64,000 nt of DNA, from positions 2,405,501-2,469,500 of the forward strand of contig NZ_CP038255.1 in the NCBI RefSeq assembly GCF_004564135.1. Reading direction: 5' to 3'. Position numbers and translations under genes: made by a program. Positions 36,694 through 45,949 of this stretch are shown piece by piece. Each line of letters opens with the position of its first letter. The stretch's first letter is position 1. The DNA is from Terasakiella sp. SH-1 (lineage in GTDB: Bacteria; Pseudomonadota; Alphaproteobacteria; Rhodospirillales; Terasakiellaceae). The notes beneath the pieces were generated by a model. It was given only the letters and a program-made list of their open reading frames with translations. It did not search any database and was not told where the DNA came from.

Positions 36694-36762
36694 TCTCTTT
36701 GACAAAAGCCTGAGAAACGATACACTTACTGTTCCTTCTTCTTTCTGATCCGGGGTTTGCTT

Positions 36763-38412
36763 ATGGCAGATATTGATGCCTTAAAGCAGGACAAAAACCG
36801 CTTTGTAAAACTTGCCTTCTGCCGTGCAGACCTTTTGTTTGAGGTCGATAGCGACAACATCATTCATTTTGTTGCCGGAGCGACAGAAGCCCTGTTCGGT
36901 CGGTCTCCCGATGAAATGGCAAACACCCCTTTTCTTGATCTTGTCAGCGAAAAGCAACGCACCCTGACCCAAGGCATGCTGGATGGCACATCCGAAGATG
37001 AACGGATCGAAGATGCCGAGATCACTCTGATTGGTCAAAAAGGGCTGCGCCTGCCCTGCATCATGGCCGGGTACCGCACACCTGAATTTGACAATCACGC
37101 TTTTCTCGCCATCAAGATTGTCACTACAGCAAAGGCAGAAGTCCAAAACGCAAGCCAGAGCGGTGAAATCCTCAGTCAGGAAGGTTTTTCCCAAGCCGCC
37201 GCCCAGCATTTGCAGGACCACCTTCAAAAAGGCGGGCAAGGTCAGGTCACACTGATTAAGGTCAAACGGATCAAGGACCTGTTCAAAATGATCGGGGCCA
37301 GTGACCGCCAATCCTTAACCGGTGCCATTACCGATGTGCTGAAAAACTACTCACTGGGTAAAAATACGGCCGGGCAAATCAGTGAAGATAGTTTCGGTTA
37401 TGCCCATACACCGGACATAGACACCGATAAAGTGAATATGGAGATCGAAGAGGCTGCCCAGAAGTTCCTTCCCGATGGGGAAGAGCTGGCAACCAACGCC
37501 CTGACCATGGATGCCGATGGCGCAGGTATGAGTGAAGATCAGGTCGCCAAGGCTCTGGTCCATACCATGCAGCAATTTTGTTCAACCGATAAAAAAGTCA
37601 GTGCGACCCGCCTGTCAGACTCCCTAGATGAAATGATGAATGGCACGGTTGAAACGGTCAAATTCATCAAGGACGTTACCCGCACCAAAGACTTTGATCT
37701 GGTCTATATGCCCATTTGCGACATGCGCTTGGGTAAGGTTCATCATTTTGAAGTGCTGTCACGCTTCCAACAAGGTGAAAACACACCACCGACTTTTCAA
37801 ATCATCACACTGGCGGAAAACCTTGAACTGATTGTCGATCTGGACTTTGCCGTTTTTGAAAAAACAATCACTCATATGCACAGCATTCTGTCCCAAGGGT
37901 CTGTTCTGCCCAGCGTCGCCATTAACCTGTCCAGCATTTCACTGAACAACCCACGTTTTGTTCAACAAGTTCACAAACGGCTAGAAAATTATCCGGGCCT
38001 GACCAAACGCTTGATGTTTGAACTGACAGAATCAGCCGAAGTCAAACATCTGGAACAAACCAACCAGATCATTCAGGATTTCCGAAACAAAGGCTTTAAA
38101 TTCTGCCTTGATGATTTTGGGGCAGGTGCGGCCAGCTTTGATTATTTAAATGCTTTGGAAGTCGATATCGTCAAGTTTGACGGCCCTGTGGTGCGCCGGG
38201 CTTGTGCCAGTAAACGCGGGCATGACATGCTCAGCACCATGGCAAAAATGTGTAATACCAGCGGCATCGAAACCGTTGCCGAAATGGTTGAAGATAAAAA
38301 AATCGCCAATCAGGTTTATTATTGCGGAATAGATTATGGACAGGGATGGTATTTCGGTAAACCCCACCGTGACCCTCTTTCCTTCCAGGACTTATTTGTG
38401 GGTAAAAGCTAA
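36763..38412 (+). CDS. PAS/degenerate GGDEF/EAL protein, predicted c-di-GMP phosphodiesterase
   Basis: 549 residues from ATG 36763, with CGGGG 7 bases upstream. Residues about 10-120 look PAS-like, about 140-240 like a degenerate GGDEF (ISEDSFGY at the signature), and about 290-545 are EAL. The EAL residues appear complete: E of EVLSRF, NLSS, ELTES, DDFGAG, VKFDG, AEMVED and QGWYFGKP. It should therefore cleave c-di-GMP. It has no membrane helix and follows a CheX-CheY pair, suggesting control by a phosphorylated receiver. Confidence 0.85.
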   Translation: MADIDALKQDKNRFVKLAFCRADLLFEVDSDNIIHFVAGATEALFGRSPDEMANTPFLDLVSEKQRTLTQGMLDGTSEDERIEDAEITLIGQKGLRLPCIMAGYRTPEFDNHAFLAIKIVTTAKAEVQNASQSGEILSQEGFSQAAAQHLQDHLQKGGQGQVTLIKVKRIKDLFKMIGASDRQSLTGAITDVLKNYSLGKNTAGQISEDSFGYAHTPDIDTDKVNMEIEEAAQKFLPDGEELATNALTMDADGAGMSEDQVAKALVHTMQQFCSTDKKVSATRLSDSLDEMMNGTVETVKFIKDVTRTKDFDLVYMPICDMRLGKVHHFEVLSRFQQGENTPPTFQIITLAENLELIVDLDFAVFEKTITHMHSILSQGSVLPSVAINLSSISLNNPRFVQQVHKRLENYPGLTKRLMFELTESAEVKHLEQTNQIIQDFRNKGFKFCLDDFGAGAASFDYLNALEVDIVKFDGPVVRRACASKRGHDMLSTMAKMCNTSGIETVAEMVEDKKIANQVYYCGIDYGQGWYFGKPHRDPLSFQDLFVGKS

Positions 38413-38444
38413 ACAATAAGCGCCCATTAGAAAAGAGAGATCGA

Positions 38445-38885
38445 ATGAGTAAAATTGCTTTTGAACGCGCCTTTCAAGAACTCAGCGAAATTGAAATCAA
38501 CGAACTGATGGAAAAATCGCACTATCTGGTCTTTCAGGCAGATACTGAAATCATGCGTGAAGGTGAAGACCCAAACCAGATTATGGTGATCTTAGGTGGG
38601 GAAATCCGGGTGGTCCGCTACGGCCAAAACGGCAAGGAAACCGAACTGTCCTCCCCGCTTGGTCCCGGCGATACCGTAGGGGAAATGTCCTTTATTGATC
38701 ATATGGGAGCCAGTGCCACACTCATCGCCAATACAGATGTGGCGGTGAAATCCATTGACCCTAATCTTGTCGAGGAAATGACCAAGCATCACCAAGGTTT
38801 TCGCGAACGTTTTTATCATTCCCTGCTGCATACGGTAATCAGGCGCTTGCGCTTACTGGATTACAAAATATCCTTTGGCGGATAA
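38445..38885 (+). CDS. Cyclic-nucleotide-binding domain protein without DNA-binding domain
   Basis: 146 residues, a single CRP-type beta-barrel: GEDPNQIMVILGGEIRVVRYG, then a phosphate-binding-cassette region GEMSFIDHMGASATLIA, and a C-terminal helix. In cAMP-binding CRP the cassette has an R after GE-L; here the arginine is missing, so the ligand is uncertain. There is no helix-turn-helix, so it is not a transcription factor. It lies 32 bases after the EAL gene and probably belongs to operon B. Confidence 0.8.
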   Translation: MSKIAFERAFQELSEIEINELMEKSHYLVFQADTEIMREGEDPNQIMVILGGEIRVVRYGQNGKETELSSPLGPGDTVGEMSFIDHMGASATLIANTDVAVKSIDPNLVEEMTKHHQGFRERFYHSLLHTVIRRLRLLDYKISFGG

Positions 38886-39401
38886 TCAAACCGTTATCAG
38901 GTTGACCTCAATCGCCAGCTGACCATCCATCACCACACTGCGGATCGGACCAACGGTAAAACTGGAAACCGCCAAATCCTGATTCATCGAAACCATTTGA
39001 TCCAAAATGGATTCCACAGCTTCCAACAGTTCACACTTTTCCGCATCCATATCTGAATAGCCCAATACGACAGCCAGATTGTCATTCAGGCTCAGATCAC
39101 TCTTATAGCCTGATGACGTAAGATGTTGATGCAGGATAATCGCACCACTGGCCGCACTTAGTGGTTCTTCCTGCCCGGCAAAGGCATCCTTGAAATTTTC
39201 AGCTGCTTTGAGAATTTCTTCTTCTGACGGCATATTCATCATGGCGACTTCAGCGCCAATGGGCTCGTTGCCAAACAGTTCAAACTCATCTTCAACAGGG
39301 TCATCGTCAAAGAGGTCGATATCATCTTCATCAACTTTGGCAAACCTTGCAATCAGCTCATTTGCACTATCAAACTGATGGTCATTTCTTTTTTCGAGCA
39401 T
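38886..39401 (-). CDS. Acidic protein of unknown function
   Basis: 171 residues. The N-terminal half is very acidic (DEDDIDLFDDDPVEDEFELFGNEP) and probably disordered; the C-terminal half looks compact (LSLNDNLAVVLGYSDMDAEKCELLEAVESIL). No signal peptide or known domain. Its stop codon abuts the stop of the cNMP-binding gene with no gap, so the two transcripts must overlap at their 3' ends. Confidence 0.65.
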   Translation of the reverse strand: MLEKRNDHQFDSANELIARFAKVDEDDIDLFDDDPVEDEFELFGNEPIGAEVAMMNMPSEEEILKAAENFKDAFAGQEEPLSAASGAIILHQHLTSSGYKSDLSLNDNLAVVLGYSDMDAEKCELLEAVESILDQMVSMNQDLAVSSFTVGPIRSVVMDGQLAIEVNLITV

Positions 39402-39651
39402 AGTGCCGTTCCTTCTGGTTGATGGAGTCCGACGCGCCTTTTTTTATATTGTTAAGAAAAAGACTATCCGATTTTTTAATCTTTAGTACCTATCTAAAAC
39501 GATAGTTTTTACGTATTTTCACCTAATCTCCTAGTTTATAAGGGGTTTCAGACATATATTTTTTCATTTTTCTTAGAATTATTCTATTGATCCCGCACTT
39601 CCCTAAAGTAAACTATTCTAATGTAACAGAATCACACTTTTGGACTTTAGT

Positions 39652-40971
39652 ATGATGACCTCTCGTTTCCTTTTGACTGCCCTGTTTGCAAGCAGCTTGC
39701 TCACAACCAACCCAACCCTTGCTATGCAAGATGCTTCTGACATTTTGTCACAGGCAAAAAATGAAATAAAAAACATCTCCACTAAAGACTTACAAAAATG
39801 GATTGTTGATCATCCAGAAGGAATTCTTGTTGATGTACGCACCCCCGCAGAAGTTACAATGCTGGGCGGTAATATTGGCAGTTATCAAAATCGCATCATC
39901 CCACGGGGCTGGCTGGAATTCCAAATTCAGGATCATGCCCCCGATCCCAAGACCCCGATTGTGGTTTATTGCGGTAAAAATGAACGCAGTCCTCTCGCGG
40001 CCAAGATGTTACAGGATATGGGGTATCAAAATGTCCAAAACTACGCCGAAGGTGTCTTTGCCTGGCGCGATGCAGGATTGACGATAAAGTCACCGGATCA
40101 GGCACGCGACAGCTTTCTTTATCGCAAACCGCAACAGGTCGTGGATGGTGTTTGGTCTGCCATCGGTCAGACTGCTCCGCCTTTATATGAGAATTCCGGC
40201 CATAACAACAACCTGACTTTCATTGAAACCTCAGAAGGCGCGGTTGTGGTCAATGCCAGTGCCAATTACCTGCTGGCACGTGCCTTTCATGAAGAAATGA
40301 AAAAACTGAGCAGCCAGCCTGTTAAATATGTCATTTTCGAAAACGGTCAAACTCATGCCGCCATGGGGGCGCAATACTGGAAAGAACAAGGCGCGACCCT
40401 GATTGCCCATGTGGATGCCGCCCACGAGATTGAAGAAAACCGGGAGCGCATGATGGCTCAAACCCTCAAACGCTATCGTGACAAGGCCATGGGCTCTAAA
40501 GTACTGCTGCCCGATGAAACCTTTGAAGACGAGATGGTGCTGGAACTCGGTGGGGAACGTATTGAACTGCGCAATTTCGGCCCGGCCCACAGCCCCGGCG
40601 ATATCTCCGTCTGGTTGCCGAAGAAGAGCCTTGTGATTGCCGGGGATATGGCCTTTCACCAACGCCTGCTTGCTGTCTTTGAAGAAACCGACACAGCCGC
40701 CTGGATTGAGTCCTGGCAGGAATTCGCCGCTCTTAAGGCCAAACACGTCATCCCCGGTCACGGCGACCCCACCACCATGGCAGAGATCACCAAATACACT
40801 CATGACTATCTGGTCTACTTACGCGCAGAAGTGCGTAAACTGCTGGATAATGACGGTGGTTTGGCAGATTCTTATAACATCGACCAATCCGCCTATCGCC
40901 ATCTCGATACCTTCCGCGAACTGGCACGTAAAAACGCCGGGCGGGTATTTGTACAGATGGAATTTGAGTGA
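39652..40971 (+). CDS. Exported rhodanese / metallo-beta-lactamase-fold protein with incomplete zinc site
   Basis: 439 residues from ATG 39652. A signal peptide (FLLTALFASSLLTTNPTLA) sends it to the periplasm. Residues about 35-145 are a rhodanese domain with active cysteine in VVYCGKNERSP. The rest follows the MBL-fold of quinoprotein-relay type hydrolases, with AHSPGD, AGDMAF and PGHGDP present. The HxHxDH zinc motif, however, reads HAAMGA, so most ligands of the first metal are gone. It may bind one metal or be non-hydrolytic; the rhodanese half could still handle sulfane sulfur. Confidence 0.82.
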   Translation: MMTSRFLLTALFASSLLTTNPTLAMQDASDILSQAKNEIKNISTKDLQKWIVDHPEGILVDVRTPAEVTMLGGNIGSYQNRIIPRGWLEFQIQDHAPDPKTPIVVYCGKNERSPLAAKMLQDMGYQNVQNYAEGVFAWRDAGLTIKSPDQARDSFLYRKPQQVVDGVWSAIGQTAPPLYENSGHNNNLTFIETSEGAVVVNASANYLLARAFHEEMKKLSSQPVKYVIFENGQTHAAMGAQYWKEQGATLIAHVDAAHEIEENRERMMAQTLKRYRDKAMGSKVLLPDETFEDEMVLELGGERIELRNFGPAHSPGDISVWLPKKSLVIAGDMAFHQRLLAVFEETDTAAWIESWQEFAALKAKHVIPGHGDPTTMAEITKYTHDYLVYLRAEVRKLLDNDGGLADSYNIDQSAYRHLDTFRELARKNAGRVFVQMEFE

Positions 40972-40977
40972 GTGTGT

Positions 40978-42621
40978 TTACTTTATAACCGAAAGGATCA
41001 GGTCCGCAATGGGCTTGATCCAGCCAAGTTCCTGCGCCACAGCAACCGCCCCCCCTGTCAACAAGGATATCACAACAGGTGATTTGACAAACTTCACTAC
41101 TTTCTTGCCAAAGTCCAAAAGGGGACCGCTCAGTGCCACCCCTGTTTTTTGGGCTTTGCGGGCCAGTGGGAAAAGGGGTTCAAACAGGCCGGAGAAAATA
41201 TTGCCCACAACCCGCACCAAATTCAGCTTATCCGTATCAGAAAGTTGAATACGATCTTCCGGGTCTGGCAGAATATTTGTATCAACCTCTTCAAGCAGAT
41301 CATGTACCGGGGCGCGTAAATCTTCGGCAAACAGCTCAGGCTCATGTTCTGTTTCTTCAAGAACATCTTTACTGTCTTCAATCGCCTCTTGTGGAATGTC
41401 GATCCCGGCATCATCCAGATAATCCAGCCAGTCCTGAAACTGACGAATAAAAAGGTGATGGGAATCTTTCAGTGCCTTAATCTCAGCAACCGCATCTTCC
41501 AGAAAAAAGTCATTGGCACTATCAGCCAAATTTTGAAGTCGCAAGCCTTGTGTGCCCAGTGCAATCACATTCAGTTCATCAAAGCTTACCCCCAACGCCG
41601 CCTGATAGCGTTTCAGGAAATTCCCCACCGCCGGATAATTACGTCCGGGCTGTAATTCGGCAAGATCTTCAAACATATGCAGATGACTTTGCCATGCCAC
41701 ACGCAAACGACCTTCCTGTGCCTCCCCTTTCAGGGCAGGGGCAGGGGGCGGGCGACGATGCAGCAAGCCGTCCTCATGATATTCTGTCTGAACAGAGGCT
41801 TGGCGCTGTTCTGCAACCTCATCAACAGGTGGTTTGCCCCGATATTTCTCCTCAATCTCAGCAATCACCGCGTTGAAATGAGCAGCCCCCTTTTTCCACT
41901 TATCCTTAGGGATCAAGGCACGTTCTTTTTCCAGATGGTAGATGAGCGAACGACCATTAGGCTTAGCCCCACCTTCAAGGCGGTCCTCATACCATTGCGT
42001 CCAAACCCACCAGTCTTCATCCAATGCCAGCAAACTCTGTTTCAACGACTGCCAATTGACTTTCAGTTCTTCAGGCATATCCTCCCCCCATAAGGGGCGG
42101 TTCATCACCTGTTCAATCTGCGCACCATCTTCCAGCAAAGCAATATCACGATTAATTTCCGGCCAGACATCAACACCCGTCGCCAAGGCCCTATGCACCG
42201 TGCGAATAGCAGATACAATCGCCGTTCTCACGGCCGCCTTGGCTGCAGCGGCAGCAGCATCTGCAACAGCAGCACGCGCCCTCCCTGTTTCGCCGTAATC
42301 TTTACTTTTGGTCCGGGCTAAGGCTCTGGCAATCGTCCTGCCATCACCAGCAGCCTTTCGAGAAGATGCAGCAGCAATATCGCCCGCAGCACTAAACTCA
42401 GGTCCATCACTGGGTCTGCTACTCGCAATCCAGGGCACTGCCAATGCCCGAAAAACCGGTAATAAAAGGAGTGTGCTATTTTTTGTCGGGGCCAGTGAGA
42501 CCATAAGCTCCAGTTTCGGCAAAACCCGCAACCCAATACGTGCAGCCAGACCGGCAGCGACCCAACGGCCTCGTCCGACCAACCACTCTTGCAATTCTTC
42601 CTGATTGCGCACCTGCGTCAT
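40978..42621 (-). CDS. Unknown protein with C-terminal membrane segment
   Basis: 547 residues from ATG 42621, with AGGAG 11 bases upstream. The first 170 residues are rich in alanine and arginine, the middle has an aromatic DEDWWVWTQWYEDRLEGG motif and a REDL-type region, the second half is acidic, and the end (about 500-547) is hydrophobic (VVISLLTGGAVAVAQELGWIKPIADLILSVI). I do not recognise a named family. Aromatic xWxxWYExRLxG motifs occur in several uncharacterised alphaproteobacterial proteins. It is convergent with the rhodanese gene (6-base gap). Confidence 0.65.
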   Translation of the reverse strand: MTQVRNQEELQEWLVGRGRWVAAGLAARIGLRVLPKLELMVSLAPTKNSTLLLLPVFRALAVPWIASSRPSDGPEFSAAGDIAAASSRKAAGDGRTIARALARTKSKDYGETGRARAAVADAAAAAAKAAVRTAIVSAIRTVHRALATGVDVWPEINRDIALLEDGAQIEQVMNRPLWGEDMPEELKVNWQSLKQSLLALDEDWWVWTQWYEDRLEGGAKPNGRSLIYHLEKERALIPKDKWKKGAAHFNAVIAEIEEKYRGKPPVDEVAEQRQASVQTEYHEDGLLHRRPPPAPALKGEAQEGRLRVAWQSHLHMFEDLAELQPGRNYPAVGNFLKRYQAALGVSFDELNVIALGTQGLRLQNLADSANDFFLEDAVAEIKALKDSHHLFIRQFQDWLDYLDDAGIDIPQEAIEDSKDVLEETEHEPELFAEDLRAPVHDLLEEVDTNILPDPEDRIQLSDTDKLNLVRVVGNIFSGLFEPLFPLARKAQKTGVALSGPLLDFGKKVVKFVKSPVVISLLTGGAVAVAQELGWIKPIADLILSVIK

Positions 42622-42713
42622 CGACTGCCCTACTCCTTTCCCATTTGCACGAAAAGATAGCACGACGCTTTCTTCTTGTCGATAAAACCCCGTCCTTGTG
42701 CAGCTGTCCTGGC

Positions 42714-43916
42714 TTAAATAATCTGATTGCGCCCGGACCTTTTGGCGCGATAGAGCCGATCATCTACCGATTTAAAAAATTGTTTCAGGCTGGAATCATG
42801 GTCAGGGGCGATGTGACCAACACCGAGGCTGACGCTAATATAATCACTGACCATAGAAGGGCTATGTTCTATTTTGAGTTCACCCACGCGCCGGTGCAAC
42901 TGTTGGGCAACGGCCTGCGCCCCTTCCTGATTTGTATTGGGCAAAACGCAAACGAACTCTTCTCCGCCATAACGTGCAACAAGGTCGCTTGAACGGTGCA
43001 CAACCTGCTGCAAGGTTTGGGCAACGGTTTTCAGGGTTTCATCCCCTTGGGCATGACCATATTTGTCATTATAAAGTTTGAAATAATCAATATCTATCAA
43101 GATCAAGGACAGTTCCCCACCGGATTGAACCGCCTGCTCCCAACTGGTTTCGTAAAAATCATCAAAACGTCGGCGGTTGGGGATTTGGGTCAGGGCGTCC
43201 GTATTGGAGATCCCTTGCAGGATTTCATGATCCTTGCCCATGCGCTGTTTAAAGCGGTTTTCATGGATGAGAACAGACCAACTGATCAGCAAGGCAATGA
43301 CCGTAGCCGCCCCACTGAGCATAATCATATTATTTTGTGCTTTTTTGATTTTACGTTGGGCGTTTTCCGCTTCACGTTTGGCTGCCTTTTCAAAGACTTC
43401 CACAAATTTTTGCAGACTGTTCAAAACCTGAATTTGGGCAATGACACCATTATAAAGGATTTGGCGGGTTTCCATGGACCAGTCTTCATTGACCACATCT
43501 TCCATGGCTTTTTCGATAATAGGGCGTGCCGTTTTAATTTCGCCTTCAAGAGTATGCAGGGCGCGTTGTTCGCCTTGTGTTAAATTAAGCTTTTGCAGGT
43601 CTTCACGCGCTTTTAGAAAACGTCCGGCCTCTCGGTGAAAAGCTTCCAGCTCAACATCCTTGTCAAAATAATCATCAAGTGTAGACGCAATGGTCAGGCG
43701 AAAAGAGCGTTCCCGAATGGCTTCGCGCATTAAAAAGGCAGCTTGAAGTTTTTCCTGATAGGCAGTATCGCGTTTCCAGGCATCTTCCATCTGGTTTAAG
43801 CGGTCATAGCCGATATAGATACTGCCTATCATACAAAGCAAAATGGATGAAATGCCAAGAACAAGAAAGGCAAATGTTGTCTTTGATCTATGCATGCGCC
43901 CCCAAAACCGATTCAT
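42714..43916 (-). CDS. Membrane diguanylate cyclase (GGDEF)
   Basis: 400 residues: helix (about 14-36), a four-helix-type periplasmic sensor region (about 37-195), second helix (about 197-215) and a GGDEF domain. The signature GGEEF is at 317-321 and the allosteric I-site RSSD at 308-311 is intact, so it should make c-di-GMP from GTP with product inhibition. Single gene, 92 bases upstream of the unknown 547-residue protein on the same strand. Confidence 0.94.
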   Translation of the reverse strand: MNRFWGRMHRSKTTFAFLVLGISSILLCMIGSIYIGYDRLNQMEDAWKRDTAYQEKLQAAFLMREAIRERSFRLTIASTLDDYFDKDVELEAFHREAGRFLKAREDLQKLNLTQGEQRALHTLEGEIKTARPIIEKAMEDVVNEDWSMETRQILYNGVIAQIQVLNSLQKFVEVFEKAAKREAENAQRKIKKAQNNMIMLSGAATVIALLISWSVLIHENRFKQRMGKDHEILQGISNTDALTQIPNRRRFDDFYETSWEQAVQSGGELSLILIDIDYFKLYNDKYGHAQGDETLKTVAQTLQQVVHRSSDLVARYGGEEFVCVLPNTNQEGAQAVAQQLHRRVGELKIEHSPSMVSDYISVSLGVGHIAPDHDSSLKQFFKSVDDRLYRAKRSGRNQII

Positions 43917-43996
43917 AGCTTATATGAATCTATATATGGATCAGCATGATAAAGACAAGGAAGATACGTTTATGGTTTCATCAAGCCTTTGTCCGG

Positions 43997-45943
43997 CTAC
44001 TGCCAGCGGGAATGTTTTTCCATGCGATGAAACGCAAGGGCTGTCCCATCGGTTAGGAGTTGGCGAAAACGCCAAGGCTTCCCATCCTTATCCAGTTCCA
44101 CCAATCCAATGCCTGCACCATTAAGGACGCGGCGACCATCAGCATGACCTTCGGGTTTTCGGGGGATCACGCGCATGCGTCGGCGTTTGGTCAGCCAGTT
44201 TAGGGGAGATTGTGGGGCGTAAAGCCAGCGATTGACGATATCCAGAATATTGAGCAATTTCTTCGGGAATTCATTTTTTAGCCCACTGCTCGTGACTTGC
44301 CAGATATCCGGCCCCCCATTTCGATTGCGTAACTCCACGTCATAAACAAAAGAGTAATGCACATCACCGGATAAAATGACAAAATTCTGCGGTGTTTTGG
44401 AATGGAGAAAGACATTCAGGATGGAATTGGCCGTTCCCGGGTGCGCCATCCAGTTTTCCGCATCCACCATCAAGGGTTTGCCCAGCCAGGTGAAGACACG
44501 CTGGATTGTCTCAATCAATTTTACCCCGTAAATCGGGGCGGGTGAAACCAGTAATACACTGTCATTGCCGTAAAGTTTTTGTTGCAGGTCGCCCAATGCC
44601 TCCCAATCGAGCAGGCCAGAGGGTTTGACCATCGAACTTTCTGAGCGCCAGCGACGTGTGCGTGAATCAATTACAATAAGCGGCGGGGTGGTTTGCCAGT
44701 CATATTCCCAGCCTTCAAAACTGATTAACAAATGAAGGAAATCATCATGTTGTTTGTGGCCGGGATGCTCAAGGGCGTCTTGTAATTGGGTGATGATATC
44801 TGTTGAAAACTTATCCGGGGCATTGCCCCAACCCTGACAGATGAAATAGGCCGACAGGCTGTTGCCGATCATACGGGTGGAAAAAGGGTGGTTGTAAACG
44901 GCCTCTTCCCATTGGCGGTTCAGGTTCCAGTCATCGGTGACATCATGATCGTCAAAGATCATGGCAACCGGAATATGGGCAAAGAGACGGCGCACCTGTT
45001 CCAATCCGGAAACAAACTGTTTAAGGATCGCTTTTTGTTTGGCAAAGAGTGTTTTATTTTCTTCGCTCAACCCATCTGGCTGGCTCATTTGTGTCAGTGT
45101 CCAGGGAACAGGTGACCAGACCATCAGATACATGACGAGGTTTTCATGCAGGGTAATCAGGTGATTATGGGCCGTATCTGTTGTGAAAACCGGTTTGTGC
45201 ACCCCTTCAAACAACATGTCCATCAAGGCACGGTTGCCTTCGACTTTAGGTAAAATTTCTTCACGGCCATAATAACAGTCAGGATGGTTATAAATATCCT
45301 GAGAGGATTGGATTGCAGGGGCCTCCAGCCCAGAAAAACCTTCTGCCGGGCAAGACAGAGCCGAAATCACGTCATGGATGGCGCGCAAGGTTGGCCCTGC
45401 CACATCATCGGCATAAATCTGATCCCCCGATAGAACAAGGGCAGAAGGCCAGCTGGGCAGGTCTTCATCTGCATGATCCTGTTTTTGCAGCAACCGTTCA
45501 ATCAGCCGATCAGCTTCCACCAGTCCGTCAGGGGAATCATGATGGGGCTTGCGACAGGACCCATGCAGGATTGACCCGATATGGCCGGGAAGCTGAAAGC
45601 CGAGTGAGGATTGCCCCGGATAAAGCAGAGATGGGGTAATATCAACAATATCCTGCCAGTCGCCCTCATCTGTTTTGAGGTCCAGCTGGTAGTCAAGCCA
45701 TTGATCTTGGGGAAGCGGCTTGTCCAGCTTGATATCGAGTAATGAAAAATATAGATGCGGCCCGACCTTTAGGTTGGTCAGCCGTCCATCGCCATTCGAA
45801 CAGTGGTAGTGTGTGCCATTCAAGTACAGGCGCAGTTCCAGTTCCTGTGTGGACACCAGCCACAGGGCGATATGATGCACATCGGTTCGACGCAGGATCG
45901 GCCCGGCCAGTATCAGGGGAAGGGAAGTCGCTGTCTCGTTCAT
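43997..45943 (-). CDS. PhoD-like metallophosphatase
   Basis: 648 residues. Metal-site motifs of the PhoD-like calcineurin superfamily are seen: SGDQIYADD, IFDDHDVTDDWNL and VILSGDVHYSF. Family members hydrolyse phosphodiesters or phosphomonoesters. There is no Tat or Sec signal, so unlike classical secreted PhoD it is probably cytoplasmic. It starts 6 bases after the REC-ATPase gene (45950-46936), so both are likely one operon, linking a partner-switch type regulator to a phosphatase; the meaning is unknown. Confidence 0.87.
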   Translation of the reverse strand: MNETATSLPLILAGPILRRTDVHHIALWLVSTQELELRLYLNGTHYHCSNGDGRLTNLKVGPHLYFSLLDIKLDKPLPQDQWLDYQLDLKTDEGDWQDIVDITPSLLYPGQSSLGFQLPGHIGSILHGSCRKPHHDSPDGLVEADRLIERLLQKQDHADEDLPSWPSALVLSGDQIYADDVAGPTLRAIHDVISALSCPAEGFSGLEAPAIQSSQDIYNHPDCYYGREEILPKVEGNRALMDMLFEGVHKPVFTTDTAHNHLITLHENLVMYLMVWSPVPWTLTQMSQPDGLSEENKTLFAKQKAILKQFVSGLEQVRRLFAHIPVAMIFDDHDVTDDWNLNRQWEEAVYNHPFSTRMIGNSLSAYFICQGWGNAPDKFSTDIITQLQDALEHPGHKQHDDFLHLLISFEGWEYDWQTTPPLIVIDSRTRRWRSESSMVKPSGLLDWEALGDLQQKLYGNDSVLLVSPAPIYGVKLIETIQRVFTWLGKPLMVDAENWMAHPGTANSILNVFLHSKTPQNFVILSGDVHYSFVYDVELRNRNGGPDIWQVTSSGLKNEFPKKLLNILDIVNRWLYAPQSPLNWLTKRRRMRVIPRKPEGHADGRRVLNGAGIGLVELDKDGKPWRFRQLLTDGTALAFHRMEKHSRWQ

Positions 45944-45949
45944 GTGATC

